The translations under genes were made by a program, and so were the position numbers. Positions 1 through 5,712 of a DNA stretch of 21,085 nt are shown piece by piece; within the stretch, counting starts at the first letter, position 1, and each line of letters starts with the position of its first letter. The DNA lies in contig CAYIEX010000010.1 of assembly GCA_964362485.1 (NCBI GenBank), forward strand, positions 1-21,085, in the 5' to 3' direction. The notes under the pieces are model-generated. The model was not told the origin of the DNA. It saw nothing but the letters and a program-made list of their open reading frames with translations, and searched no databases. The stretch is from CAMAVK01 sp964362485 (lineage in GTDB: Archaea > Nanobdellota > Nanobdellia > Woesearchaeales > GW2011-AR9).

Positions 1-34
1 TGGTGATATAGCGGGAATCGTGATTTGATCCATT
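1..34 (-). CDS. Start of an unknown gene, cut by the window edge
   Basis: An ATG on the minus strand at 34-32 opens a reading frame (M-D-Q-I-T-I-P-A-I-S-P) that is still open at the left edge. Only 11 codons are visible, so no function can be given. The support is the promoter: a TATA-like box at 57-64 lies about 26 nt before the ATG, the spacing seen for most genes here and expected for a leaderless archaeal mRNA. It could be a chance ATG. Confidence 0.35.
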
Positions 35-56
35 CGACCTGCCAAGTTTGATCCTA

Positions 57-64
57 TTTTATAG
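57..64 (-). promoter_or_regulatory. TATA-like box of the left-edge gene
   Basis: On the minus strand the sequence reads CTATAAAA. It is centred about 26 nt before the ATG at 34, which fits an archaeal core promoter giving a leaderless transcript. Confidence 0.35.
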
Positions 65-293
65 ACAGTAAATTTAGAGAAATCGACCAGTGGGGAGTGG
101 GTACAACTTATCTATTTGTGGTAATCATAATTTTGAGCCATAACAGGCTATAAGTCAAATATTTTGGAGAGTTTACTTATAGGGAGTTATGTTTAATTTG
201 TCGTCGTAGAACTCCTCAAACTCTGCGCTCCAGTAGGTGCTCGTCCCAGCATAAAGCTGTGGAAACATAACATCGTTATGTGCAATATTACTC
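65..293. other. Gene-free spacer with a short palindrome
   Basis: I see no convincing ORF. The right half (about 217-281) resembles the spacer at 994-1118. Both contain a CTCTGCGCTC / CTTCTGCGCTC start, a GTGCTCG-ACCC-like middle, and end in an ACATAAC...GTTATGT palindrome followed by CAAT. The left half (65-200) is AT-rich with nothing recognisable. Confidence 0.4.
265..281. repeat. Palindrome ACATAAC-atc-GTTATGT, copy 1
   Basis: A perfect 7-bp inverted repeat with a 3-nt loop. A second copy (4-nt loop) is at 1101-1118 and a degraded relative near 1621-1637. Each stands just outside the end of a cassette-like unit. It could be a protein site, a recombination landmark or an RNA hairpin; the sequence alone does not decide. 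Confidence 0.6.
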
Positions 294-307
294 AGGCCCC
301 AGAAATT
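294..307. repeat. 14-bp inverted repeat, left end of cassette-like unit 1
   Basis: AGGCCCCAGAAATT is the exact reverse complement of 975-988. The pair brackets the gene at 306-929 and its promoter. The repeat overlaps the stop codon of that gene (306-308), so it abuts the coding sequence. Confidence 0.75.
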
Positions 308-929
308 AGAATAATCCGAAGATTTTCTTCTTGAAAATTAGACGTGTTAAATGAACGTTCTCTGGATGTTCAAAGTCAGGATATTTAATATTGAATTTTT
401 GCATGAAATCAACGAATGACCATTCATTCTTGATTGGAAATTCGTCAGTAGAAAATGCTTTTTTATCGTCTTCAACATCTTCCCAAAATTGCAGATATGG
501 CTTTATTTTGGACTCTGGAACTTTAAAGGTTTCGGAAAGAAGTTTTGGCTGTCCTTTCAGAGCTTTTTTTTCTTCATCACTTACTTCTTGGTAATCATCT
601 GGCATTGGGTTGAATTGATCTTTTTTTTTACCCGAATCATAAAGTTCAAACATCCAGTAACTGCCATCATGTAAATGGAAGAAAAAAACCATGCCTTTTA
701 GGTTGTTACTTACTAATTCTGCAATTTTTTCAGTTTCGGATTCAGGAAGAAATACAAGAGTCCATTCCTTTTGTTTTTTTTCGATTTCATAAAGAAATGG
801 TTGTCCAGTTATTTCATTGGCAGATTCTTTTCCAACGAATTTTAGGTCGTTTTTCGACGCTTTGATGGCATTTTCAACTTCTTCTTCGGATTTATTCTTG
901 ATTGCAAGAATGGATAAAAATAGGCCCAT
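306..929 (-). CDS. Cassette-borne protein of unknown function, 207 aa
   Basis: An intracellular-looking acidic protein without signal peptide or membrane segment. The middle contains an HDGSYW motif followed by F-E-L-Y-D-S-G and D-Q-F-N-P-M-P-D-D-Y (about residues 87-113). From memory this resembles a widespread uncharacterised bacterial family with an HDxxxWxxxLxxxGxxxDxFNPxPDY pattern, which would suggest acquisition from bacteria; that is inference. The C-terminal part is rich in aromatic and charged residues and ends with a basic tail. The ATG at 929 is supported by a TATA-like box at 951-960, about 26 nt upstream. The gene and promoter lie inside a 14-bp inverted repeat (294-307 / 975-988). 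No catalytic motif is seen; an immunity-type or sensor role cannot be excluded. Confidence 0.7.
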   Translation of the reverse strand: MGLFLSILAIKNKSEEEVENAIKASKNDLKFVGKESANEITGQPFLYEIEKKQKEWTLVFLPESETEKIAELVSNNLKGMVFFFHLHDGSYWMFELYDSGKKKDQFNPMPDDYQEVSDEEKKALKGQPKLLSETFKVPESKIKPYLQFWEDVEDDKKAFSTDEFPIKNEWSFVDFMQKFNIKYPDFEHPENVHLTRLIFKKKIFGLF

Positions 930-950
930 TTTATCCGATGAGTCAGCTCG

Positions 951-960
951 CTATAAAAAT
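951..960 (-). promoter_or_regulatory. TATA-like box of the 207-aa gene
   Basis: The minus strand reads ATTTTTATAG, centred about 26 nt before the ATG at 929. This fits a leaderless transcript. It lies inside the inverted-repeat pair, so the unit carries its own promoter. Confidence 0.45.
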
Positions 961-974
961 ATTTCGCTGGCTGA

Positions 975-988
975 AATTTCTGGGGCCT
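975..988. repeat. 14-bp inverted repeat, right end of cassette-like unit 1
   Basis: AATTTCTGGGGCCT is the exact reverse complement of 294-307. It lies just upstream of the promoter of the 207-aa gene, making a 695-bp unit. Confidence 0.75.
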
Positions 989-1002
989 TCGGTCATACTT
1001 CT

Positions 1003-1022
1003 GCGCTCGCGCGACGGAGCGC
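1003..1022. repeat. GC-rich hairpin GCGCTC/GAGCGC
   Basis: A 6-bp stem (1003-1008 with 1017-1022) of only G and C plus one A/T pair, in an otherwise AT-rich genome. It has no counterpart in the left spacer, where the matching position holds a short non-palindromic stretch. Confidence 0.5.
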
Positions 1023-1032
1023 GCGTGCTCGA

Positions 1033-1098
1033 CCCTCGCAGGAGGTCGGTTCTCGTCGCAAGATTACCTATGCAGACGAGAACCTCCGCTCGCGAGGG
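1033..1098. repeat. Long interrupted GC-rich inverted repeat
   Basis: An outer stem CCCTCGC (1033-1039) with GCGAGGG (1092-1098) encloses a 10-bp inner stem GGTTCTCGTC (1048-1057) with GACGAGAACC (1075-1084). Small bulges lie between the stems and a 17-nt loop closes the structure. It lies in the spacer between the two cassette-like units, outside any gene. It could fold as a cruciform or as an RNA. Confidence 0.6.
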
Positions 1099-1100
1099 GC

Positions 1101-1118
1101 ACATAACAGTCGTTATGT
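1101..1118. repeat. Palindrome ACATAAC-agtc-GTTATGT, copy 2
   Basis: A perfect 7-bp inverted repeat with a 4-nt loop, matching the copy at 265-281. As there, it is followed by CAAT and then by the left inverted repeat of the next unit. Confidence 0.6.
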
Positions 1119-1122
1119 ACAA

Positions 1123-1136
1123 TTGAGGTCTTGCTC
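1123..1136. repeat. 14-bp inverted repeat, left end of cassette-like unit 2
   Basis: TTGAGGTCTTGCTC is the exact reverse complement of 1574-1587. The pair brackets the gene at 1147-1515 and its promoter. The sequence differs from the repeat around unit 1, but its length and placement are the same. Confidence 0.75.
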
Positions 1137-1146
1137 CCTGCAGTAT

Positions 1147-1515
1147 TTACATCAATGATACTTTTTTAAGTTGTTCTTTTTTCGATGCAAACTTATCAAC
1201 ACACGCAAGATACGCTTTAAGAATTCTTGGCTGCAGTATTCTTGCAATCTCCTTGGCAGACAATGCACCCCATTTATGTGATTCAACCACTAACTCACAT
1301 TCTGCTACTTTCTCAGCGACAGAAAAGTTTTCCATTCCTGATTTACCAAAACTTCCTAATGATCCATCAACCCGTAATATTATTACGATCTCTAATAATG
1401 TATTATCGTTGACATCTTTTATTTGTTCAGCCATTTGTTTCCGAATATCTACTAAGACTGGAATAATTTCGCGACACTCAGGTCCTCGGAACTGTCCGGG
1501 TAATGTAAACTTCAT
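1147..1515 (-). CDS. Cassette-borne protein of unknown function, 122 aa
   Basis: A small soluble protein that I do not recognise. The N-terminal third is probably helical (R-K-Q-M-A-E-Q-I). A hydrophobic strand-like stretch L-L-E-I-V-I-I-L (about residues 41-48) follows, and the C-terminus is a lysine-rich helix ending K-K-E-Q-L-K-K-V. No signal peptide, membrane segment or catalytic motif is visible. The ATG at 1515 is supported by a TATA-like box at 1538-1547, about 27 nt upstream, flanked by an ATCTTA/TAAGAT inverted repeat (1536-1541 / 1553-1558) that could bind a regulator. Gene and promoter sit between 14-bp inverted repeats 1123-1136 / 1574-1587. Confidence 0.65.
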   Translation of the reverse strand: MKFTLPGQFRGPECREIIPVLVDIRKQMAEQIKDVNDNTLLEIVIILRVDGSLGSFGKSGMENFSVAEKVAECELVVESHKWGALSAKEIARILQPRILKAYLACVDKFASKKEQLKKVSLM

Positions 1516-1537
1516 TTATTACAGGATTGTTCACGAT

Positions 1538-1547
1538 CTTAAAAAAG
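1538..1547 (-). promoter_or_regulatory. TATA-like box of the 122-aa gene
   Basis: An A/T-only stretch on the minus strand (TTTTTTAAG) centred about 27 nt before the ATG at 1515. ATCTTA (1536-1541) and TAAGAT (1553-1558) form an inverted repeat around it. Confidence 0.4.
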
Positions 1548-1573
1548 TATCGTAAGATTAATCGCGATAGAGA

Positions 1574-1587
1574 GAGCAAGACCTCAA
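1574..1587. repeat. 14-bp inverted repeat, right end of cassette-like unit 2
   Basis: GAGCAAGACCTCAA is the exact reverse complement of 1123-1136. Together they enclose a 465-bp one-gene unit. Confidence 0.75.
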
Positions 1588-1853
1588 CTCATCCTCCCTA
1601 CGGTCGTCGGCCCTTCGGGGTACATAATACCATAATTCCCATCACAATTTACCAATTGTCCACAAATAATCAACTGTCGCCTTAATTGTGGACAACACTT
1701 CACGCTCCTACCTTAACTAACAGAACAAAACATAACAACCATTAAAGAACCATCCGTGCACACAAGAGCAATCTTCTCTAAAGAACCTTTTCCACCATCA
1801 ATATCTTCATCAACTTCAGAAGCACACCGACCAATAATTACGTTGTAATATGC
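1588..1853. other. Gene-free spacer between unit 2 and dph2
   Basis: This stretch holds a degraded relative of the ACATAAC palindrome (about 1621-1637) and a 10-bp inverted repeat TTGTCCACAA / TTGTGGACAA (1656-1665 / 1686-1695). On the minus strand, the frame of the dph2 C-terminal gene stays open for about 46 codons after its TGA stop (down to about 1716). That tail has no start codon near its beginning, and I do not call it a gene. Confidence 0.4.
1656..1695. repeat. 10-bp inverted repeat with 20-nt spacer
   Basis: TTGTCCACAA (1656-1665) is the exact reverse complement of TTGTGGACAA (1686-1695). It lies between the cassette-like region and dph2. Its role is unknown; it could be the right-hand limit of the cassette region or a hairpin downstream of dph2. 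Confidence 0.5.
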
Positions 1854-2615
1854 TCACACTCGATTCATCACTGAATCTCTTCCCAGTACATCTCGTACTA
1901 AAAATGCATCATTGAGGTTGATGACGCCACGTTCAAATTTCTCTTGATCATCAAAACCAACGCGTGGACAAGCTGTATTGACCCACACATCAATAAATGG
2001 GAAGTTTTCAAGTTGGCTAAATGAGATGTTGTCATCAACAAAAAAAAAGAATTTTTTGTCGGGGAATTTTTTCTCGATTGTAAGTGCAGCTTTGAGATGT
2101 TCCTGACCCGGTTTTACGGTGATGAGAATACCGATGTTGCTTGCAGAGAGAAATTTCATCAGAGAAGCGCGATATCTGCGCAAGATAGTTTTAAGGTAAG
2201 TGTAATCAAGGAGTTGCGTTGTTTTTGCGATAGGATCATTGCAGACGATTTCTTTGAGTTCAGCTTTGGTTTGGTCTTTTTGGGCGTAAACAAGAGCAAG
2301 AGGATGGAATTTACCGTCACCAACATAGAGATACGCATCAATTTTTTCCTGATCGATACCGGAAAGATTGAGGGAAGTATAATCACTATCGCAGCCAAGA
2401 AGCTGACCTTTGACATGAGTACGGTCGGCGTGACTTGTGATAATGTTTATATCAAGTTTAGCAAGTTGTTCTTTCACGCGTTCTAGATTGTTGCAAAATT
2501 GTACTGAAGCGTAAAGAGCAACGTTTTTGTACCCTTTTTGTTGGAGATGCGCAATAGTCTCTGTTGTAAGTTCGACTTTACCTGTGTACGGGGCATCAAG
2601 GAAGAGAGTGTGCAT
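1854..2615 (-). CDS. dph2: Dph2, central and C-terminal part (separate ORF)
   Basis: This is the second and third part of the radical-forming 4Fe-4S enzyme of diphthamide synthesis, which moves the 3-amino-3-carboxypropyl group of S-adenosylmethionine to a histidine of elongation factor 2. Two of the three family cysteines are visible: C75 in Q-L-L-G-C-D and C216 in N-T-A-C-P-R-V, with the conserved G-D-G-K-F-H-P-L stretch between them. The first cysteine is in the adjoining upstream ORF. The ATG at 2615 directly follows the TAA of that ORF in the same frame. GAGGGA a few bases before this ATG could serve as a ribosome binding site. The two ORFs plus the stop total 344 codons, the usual length of whole archaeal Dph2. 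Either the two chains assemble, the stop is read through, or the gene is recently broken. Confidence 0.85.
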   Translation of the reverse strand: MHTLFLDAPYTGKVELTTETIAHLQQKGYKNVALYASVQFCNNLERVKEQLAKLDINIITSHADRTHVKGQLLGCDSDYTSLNLSGIDQEKIDAYLYVGDGKFHPLALVYAQKDQTKAELKEIVCNDPIAKTTQLLDYTYLKTILRRYRASLMKFLSASNIGILITVKPGQEHLKAALTIEKKFPDKKFFFFVDDNISFSQLENFPFIDVWVNTACPRVGFDDQEKFERGVINLNDAFLVRDVLGRDSVMNRV

Positions 2616-2888
2616 TTACCATCCCTCATTCTTCTTATGAAACTGATTATGTCCCCAACTAATTAAAAGATCAACCCCCATTTTAGGAAGGCCTACTGGA
2701 ATGTCACAGGCTCCAAAGTTGCTGCCAAGCCAGATTAGAACACGAGCACCGGTCTTTTCAGTGATGGTTGCTTCAATTTCGCGAGCCATGGGCTTCATCC
2801 CATCGGGGAGTTGAATACAAACAACTTTGGCATTAGTTTCCTTAATGCGTTCAATTGCTTTATCAATCTCGGGATGATACAGAGCCAT
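2616..2888 (-). CDS. dph2: Dph2, N-terminal part (separate ORF)
   Basis: A 90-residue ORF equal to the first domain of archaeal Dph2. It has the V-C-I-Q-L-P-D-G-M motif (residues 23-31) and the first cluster cysteine, C61, in N-F-G-A-C-D-I-P. It ends at a TAA (2618-2616 on the minus strand) followed at once, in the same frame, by the ATG of the C-terminal part. The break falls after the conserved S-W-G-H (residues 77-80), in the linker between the first and second domains, not inside a domain. A TATA-like box at 2911-2920 stands about 27 nt before the ATG. All three cysteines survive across both pieces, which argues against long-standing decay. Confidence 0.8.
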   Translation of the reverse strand: MALYHPEIDKAIERIKETNAKVVCIQLPDGMKPMAREIEATITEKTGARVLIWLGSNFGACDIPVGLPKMGVDLLISWGHNQFHKKNEGW

Positions 2889-2910
2889 AAGATAATAATT
2901 TGATGTTTTC

Positions 2911-2920
2911 TTTATATAGA
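2911..2920 (-). promoter_or_regulatory. TATA-like box of the dph2 pair
   Basis: The minus strand reads TCTATATAAA, centred about 27 nt before the ATG at 2888. One promoter would serve both halves. Confidence 0.5.
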
Positions 2921-2957
2921 TTTTGCAGGATAAAGCTGAGTTTGGAAAGTGAATCGT

Positions 2958-2977
2958 TACCTTTAACTAGGTAAAGG
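2958..2977. promoter_or_regulatory. Palindromic promoter region of the CDP-alcohol transferase gene
   Basis: Two overlapping inverted repeats, TACCT-AGGTA (2958-2962 / 2969-2973) and CCTTTA-TAAAGG (2960-2965 / 2972-2977), cover the position where the TATA box is expected, about 26 nt before the ATG at 2992. A regulator bound here would block TBP. This is inference from position and symmetry. Confidence 0.35.
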
Positions 2978-2991
2978 ATTTACGAGCAATT

Positions 2992-3552
2992 ATGGATTCA
3001 GCGAAGTTCCTCGATGCATTTCGTGCATTTAGATCGAAACACTTTGGATGGATAGGACGGTTCTTTTTGCGATTTAAATTTCATGCAAACTTAATGACCT
3101 GTGTGTCGCTCGTATCAGGGATTTTATCCGCGTACTTTCTCTTTGAAAATCATATCTTATTTGTAGTATTTGGACTGGGCCATCTTCTTGCTGATGGTAT
3201 TGATGGAATCATAGCTCGTGAGAGTACAGAGACGAAATTTGGAAAGTATTTTGATGCAATTACCGATTCGACAGTGAATTTACTGCTATTGCTAAAAGTG
3301 GGATGGTTCCTAGGAGATTATATAGTGTTTATTATTGCCGGACTTTTCGTATTAGTACAGGGCGTACATTATATTTCAGGGATGAATGCACCAGCACTTT
3401 ATTCCAGAACCGGAACCGTATTATTACTCTTATTCTATCCGTTGTGGATGTGGATACCCACGTTGGTATATTTTTTCTGCGGCATTATTGTACTATATTC
3501 TTTTGCCAGGCAAGTGCAATATTTTGGCGCGATGGTATTTCAAAAGAATTAG
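2992..3552 (+). CDS. CDP-alcohol phosphatidyltransferase family protein
   Basis: An integral membrane enzyme of phospholipid head-group synthesis: the family moves a phospho-alcohol from a CDP-linked donor to an acceptor hydroxyl. The full family signature DxxDGxxAR(x8)GxxxDxxxD is present, with D68, D71, G72, A75-R76, G84, D88 and D92. Hydrophobic segments before and after it (about residues 34-66, 93-150 and 158-180) fit a multi-pass protein of 186 residues, a normal family length. The exact substrate (for example archaetidyl-inositol or -glycerol phosphate) cannot be read from the sequence. It is transcribed on its own; the ATG at 2992 follows a palindromic promoter region. Confidence 0.9.
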   Translation: MDSAKFLDAFRAFRSKHFGWIGRFFLRFKFHANLMTCVSLVSGILSAYFLFENHILFVVFGLGHLLADGIDGIIARESTETKFGKYFDAITDSTVNLLLLLKVGWFLGDYIVFIIAGLFVLVQGVHYISGMNAPALYSRTGTVLLLLFYPLWMWIPTLVYFFCGIIVLYSFARQVQYFGAMVFQKN

Positions 3553-3644
3553 CCAATGGATTTTGGATATAATGAGAATTTGCGCATGGATCTAAAATCA
3601 GATGGACGATGGGGGAGAATGAGACTCTATAAACAGTAGAAATG

Positions 3645-3653
3645 TTTATATAG
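3645..3653 (+). promoter_or_regulatory. TATA box of the thrS leader
   Basis: TTTATATAG is centred about 26 nt before the ATG at 3675. Transcription would therefore start at or next to the upstream ORF, giving a leaderless upstream ORF. A weaker candidate, CTATAAAC, lies at 3627-3634. Confidence 0.5.
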
Positions 3654-3674
3654 AATCCAAATCATCTCACAAAC

Positions 3675-3743
3675 ATGAAACAAATCCGTGTTGCAATACT
3701 GCACATGAAGACTTCTTTAACTACTGCACGGACTACTCTTTAG
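3675..3743 (+). CDS. Threonine-rich leader peptide upstream of thrS, 22 aa
   Basis: A 22-codon ORF from ATG 3675 to TAG 3741-3743. Codons 13, 16, 17, 20 and 21 are all ACT (Thr), giving T-S-L-T-T-A-R-T-T near the C-terminus, directly before thrS. In bacteria, leader peptides rich in the cognate amino acid sense charged tRNA by ribosome stalling; seeing the same layout before a threonyl-tRNA synthetase gene suggests the same logic. It is followed within 5 nt by hairpins, and a TATA box stands 26 nt before its ATG. That it is translated and regulatory is inference; the Thr-codon cluster and its position are seen directly. Confidence 0.6.
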   Translation: MKQIRVAILHMKTSLTTARTTL

Positions 3744-3746
3744 ATA

Positions 3747-3787
3747 GGGCAGCGATGCAAGGCATCCGTCCCGCCCTCTCGAAGAGG
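3747..3787 (+). promoter_or_regulatory. Hairpins in the thrS leader RNA
   Basis: GGGC (3747-3750) and GCCC (3773-3776) can enclose a GATGC / GCATC stem (3754-3758 / 3762-3766). A second hairpin, CCTCT / AGAGG (3775-3779 / 3783-3787), follows. Alternative pairings reach into the upstream ORF: ACGGA (3728-3732) with TCCGT (3765-3769), and CTCTT (3736-3740) with AAGAG (3782-3786). Mutually exclusive folds are what an attenuator needs. No T-run follows, so control of translation or a non-intrinsic stop is more likely than a classic terminator. Confidence 0.45.
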
Positions 3788-3828
3788 ACTGGTCATTTGA
3801 AGCATTAATTTGACACGAGCAATTGAGG

Positions 3829-3848
3829 GTGAGTACAAGCTCACGGAG
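3829..3848 (+). promoter_or_regulatory. thrS: Hairpin next to the thrS ribosome binding site
   Basis: GTGAG (3829-3833) pairs with CTCAC (3840-3844) around a 6-nt loop. It is followed directly by GGAG (3845-3848), 9 nt before the ATG at 3858. ACGGA (3843-3847) could instead pair with TCCGT at 3765-3769, which would hide the ribosome binding site. Confidence 0.4.
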
Positions 3849-3857
3849 ACGATTACA

Positions 3858-5597
3858 ATGAGAATACTGGCAATTCATGCAGATTATATTGAATTTGAAG
3901 CAACGAAAAAAGCATTTAAAGCAGCAGAGGAAGGAATTAAAGAAGGAAAACAGCGAGTGAATGATTGTTTAGTTATCCTCAGTGCTGTTGAAAAAAGGGA
4001 TGAGGAGAATTTAGGGGCAGTGCTGGAACGCTACGTCAAGGAAGTAAAAGACATTGCCGGGCAAGTGAAAGCCAAACGAGTAGTGGTCTATCCCTATGCC
4101 CATTTGAGTTCAACTTTAGCATCCCCTGATTTAGCGGAGAAGTTTTTGAAAGACGCAGAAGGTTTACTAAAACCTGATTTTGAGGTTGCTCGCGCTCCAT
4201 TTGGTTGGTATAAAGCATTCACGCTGGCATCAAAAGGTCATCCGCTGTCAGAATTGAGTAGAGAGTTTTCCGCGGGTGAAAAACAAGAAGAAGTGAAAGC
4301 AATAGAACGAGAAAAACCTTTCAACCGCGAACACGTCTTGCAACAAATGTCGCGTGTAAAAATGTCGGCTGAGAGAGCCCCAGGCGACCTAAAGAGTAAC
4401 GTAGAGTTAGGTAAAGAACTTGATCTTTATATTGTTAGTGAAGTTGTTGGGGGCGGACTTCCATTACTCACACCCCGAGGAACCACAATAAAACGAGAAT
4501 TGGAACGATTTATTGTAGATCAGGAATTGAAGGAAGGATATATCCATACAGATACCCCCATTATGGCGAAAAGTGATTTGTATAAAATATCCGGACATTG
4601 GGACCATTATAAAGATAACATGTTCATCCTCAAAGTTGGACAGGAGACCTTTGCTTTACGCCCCATGACATGTCCATTTCATTTTGCTATTTACAAAAGC
4701 AAGTCACATAGTTATCGGGAACTGCCTTTAAAGTATGCAGAGATAGCAAGCTTATTTCGAAACGAGAAATCCGGGGAATTAATGGGTCTTACACGAATTC
4801 GACAATTTACGTTAGCCGATGCACACATCCTGTGTAGGCCGGATCAACTGGAAGCGGAATTTTCAAAAGTTGTGAATTTGATTCAGTATGTTATGAAAAC
4901 GCTAGGCATGGATGATTTGTGGTTTCGCTTTTCAAAGTGGGATCCTGCTAATAAAGAAAAGTATATTGATGATCCACAAGCATGGAACGAGACGCAGCAA
5001 TCGATGAAGAAGATTTTGGACAAATTAAAATTAAAATATGTCGAGGCCGCAAATGAAGCAGCGTTTTACGGTCCAAAGTTAGATATTCAGTGTAAAAACG
5101 TCTTTGGCAAAGAGGATACATTACTTACTGTGCAAATCGATTTTGCCGCAGCAGATCGCTTTGATCTAACCTATGTCGATGAAGCAGGTACGCAACAGCG
5201 ACCAATGCTAATCCATCGCTCTTCGGTTGGTTGTTTTGAAAGAACGATAGCTCATATACTTGAAAAAACACAGGGGAAACTTCCGCTCTGGCTTTCACCC
5301 GTGCAAGTGAAAATCGTAACTGTCAATGACTCGCATGCCAACTACGCCAATCAGATTGCGACGTTGATGAAGGGCGCCGGACTCCGGGTTGATGTTGATG
5401 ATCGCGTGGAGAGTATTGGCAAAAAAGTCCGTGATGCGCAAGTTGAGAAAGTCAATTATATTGTAACTGTTGGGGATAAAGAGCTTGCTGGAAAAAAATT
5501 AGCTGTACGATCACGCTCAGGCGATGTTCGCTTTGATGTGGGAGTCGATGGATTTATCGCAGAGCTCGTGAAGGAAAGGGACGAGCGGAAAAATTAG
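3858..5597 (+). CDS. thrS: Threonyl-tRNA synthetase, archaeal type
   Basis: Class II synthetase that charges tRNA-Thr and edits mischarged Ser-tRNA-Thr. Residues 1 to about 140 are the archaeal DTD-like editing domain (start M-R-I-L-A-I-H-A-D-Y; Y-P-Y-A-H-L-S-S; K-G-H-P-L-S-E-L-S-R). The catalytic core follows, with zinc ligands C272 (M-T-C-P-F-H), H323 (D-A-H-I) and H453 (L-I-H-R-S), motif 2 F-R-N-E (300-303) and the motif 3 arginine R462. The anticodon-binding domain covers about 478-579. The frame is open back to a TTG at 3810, but the ATG at 3858 gives the family N-terminus and has GGAG upstream, so I use it (579 aa). A Thr-codon-rich upstream ORF and hairpins precede it. The gene ends at a T-rich terminator. 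Confidence 0.95.
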   Translation: MRILAIHADYIEFEATKKAFKAAEEGIKEGKQRVNDCLVILSAVEKRDEENLGAVLERYVKEVKDIAGQVKAKRVVVYPYAHLSSTLASPDLAEKFLKDAEGLLKPDFEVARAPFGWYKAFTLASKGHPLSELSREFSAGEKQEEVKAIEREKPFNREHVLQQMSRVKMSAERAPGDLKSNVELGKELDLYIVSEVVGGGLPLLTPRGTTIKRELERFIVDQELKEGYIHTDTPIMAKSDLYKISGHWDHYKDNMFILKVGQETFALRPMTCPFHFAIYKSKSHSYRELPLKYAEIASLFRNEKSGELMGLTRIRQFTLADAHILCRPDQLEAEFSKVVNLIQYVMKTLGMDDLWFRFSKWDPANKEKYIDDPQAWNETQQSMKKILDKLKLKYVEAANEAAFYGPKLDIQCKNVFGKEDTLLTVQIDFAAADRFDLTYVDEAGTQQRPMLIHRSSVGCFERTIAHILEKTQGKLPLWLSPVQVKIVTVNDSHANYANQIATLMKGAGLRVDVDDRVESIGKKVRDAQVEKVNYIVTVGDKELAGKKLAVRSRSGDVRFDVGVDGFIAELVKERDERKN

Positions 5598-5598
5598 A

Positions 5599-5627
5599 TT
5601 TTTATATTTTATTTTTTTTAATTTTTA
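5599..5627 (+). terminator. T-rich terminator after thrS
   Basis: Directly after the thrS stop there are several T-runs, including one of eight Ts, without a strong hairpin. This is the usual form of archaeal transcription terminators. Confidence 0.6.
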
Positions 5628-5712
5628 GTCAGAGCATTGGCAAATGAATTTTAATAAATGTAAACACAATCTTTTTAAGTCACCGCGGTAAAAATACGCT
5701 TGGTGAATCACT

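Noticed and set aside
1033..1098. CRISPR repeat or rRNA/tRNA fragment
   Set aside because: It is a single copy without regular spacers, and the stems do not fit a tRNA cloverleaf.
265..1118. Integron attC sites, because of AAC...GTT palindromes between small genes
   Set aside because: The AAC and GTT motifs are only 3-4 nt apart, far shorter than attC sites, and the flanking 14-bp repeats lie on both sides of each gene, which attC does not explain. No integrase is visible.
817..1158. Plus-strand ORF of 113 codons
   Set aside because: It runs across the promoter of the 207-aa gene, the inverted repeat and the GC-rich hairpins; the translation is Arg/Ser-rich from the palindromes and has no promoter.
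3747..3857. T-box riboswitch or intrinsic terminator in the thrS leader
   Set aside because: No T-box consensus (such as TGGNACC) or Stem I motif is seen, and no T-run follows the hairpins. T-boxes are bacterial.
3810..3857. Longer thrS start at TTG 3810
   Set aside because: The extra 16 residues are absent from the archaeal family start, and they span the hairpin before the GGAG site.
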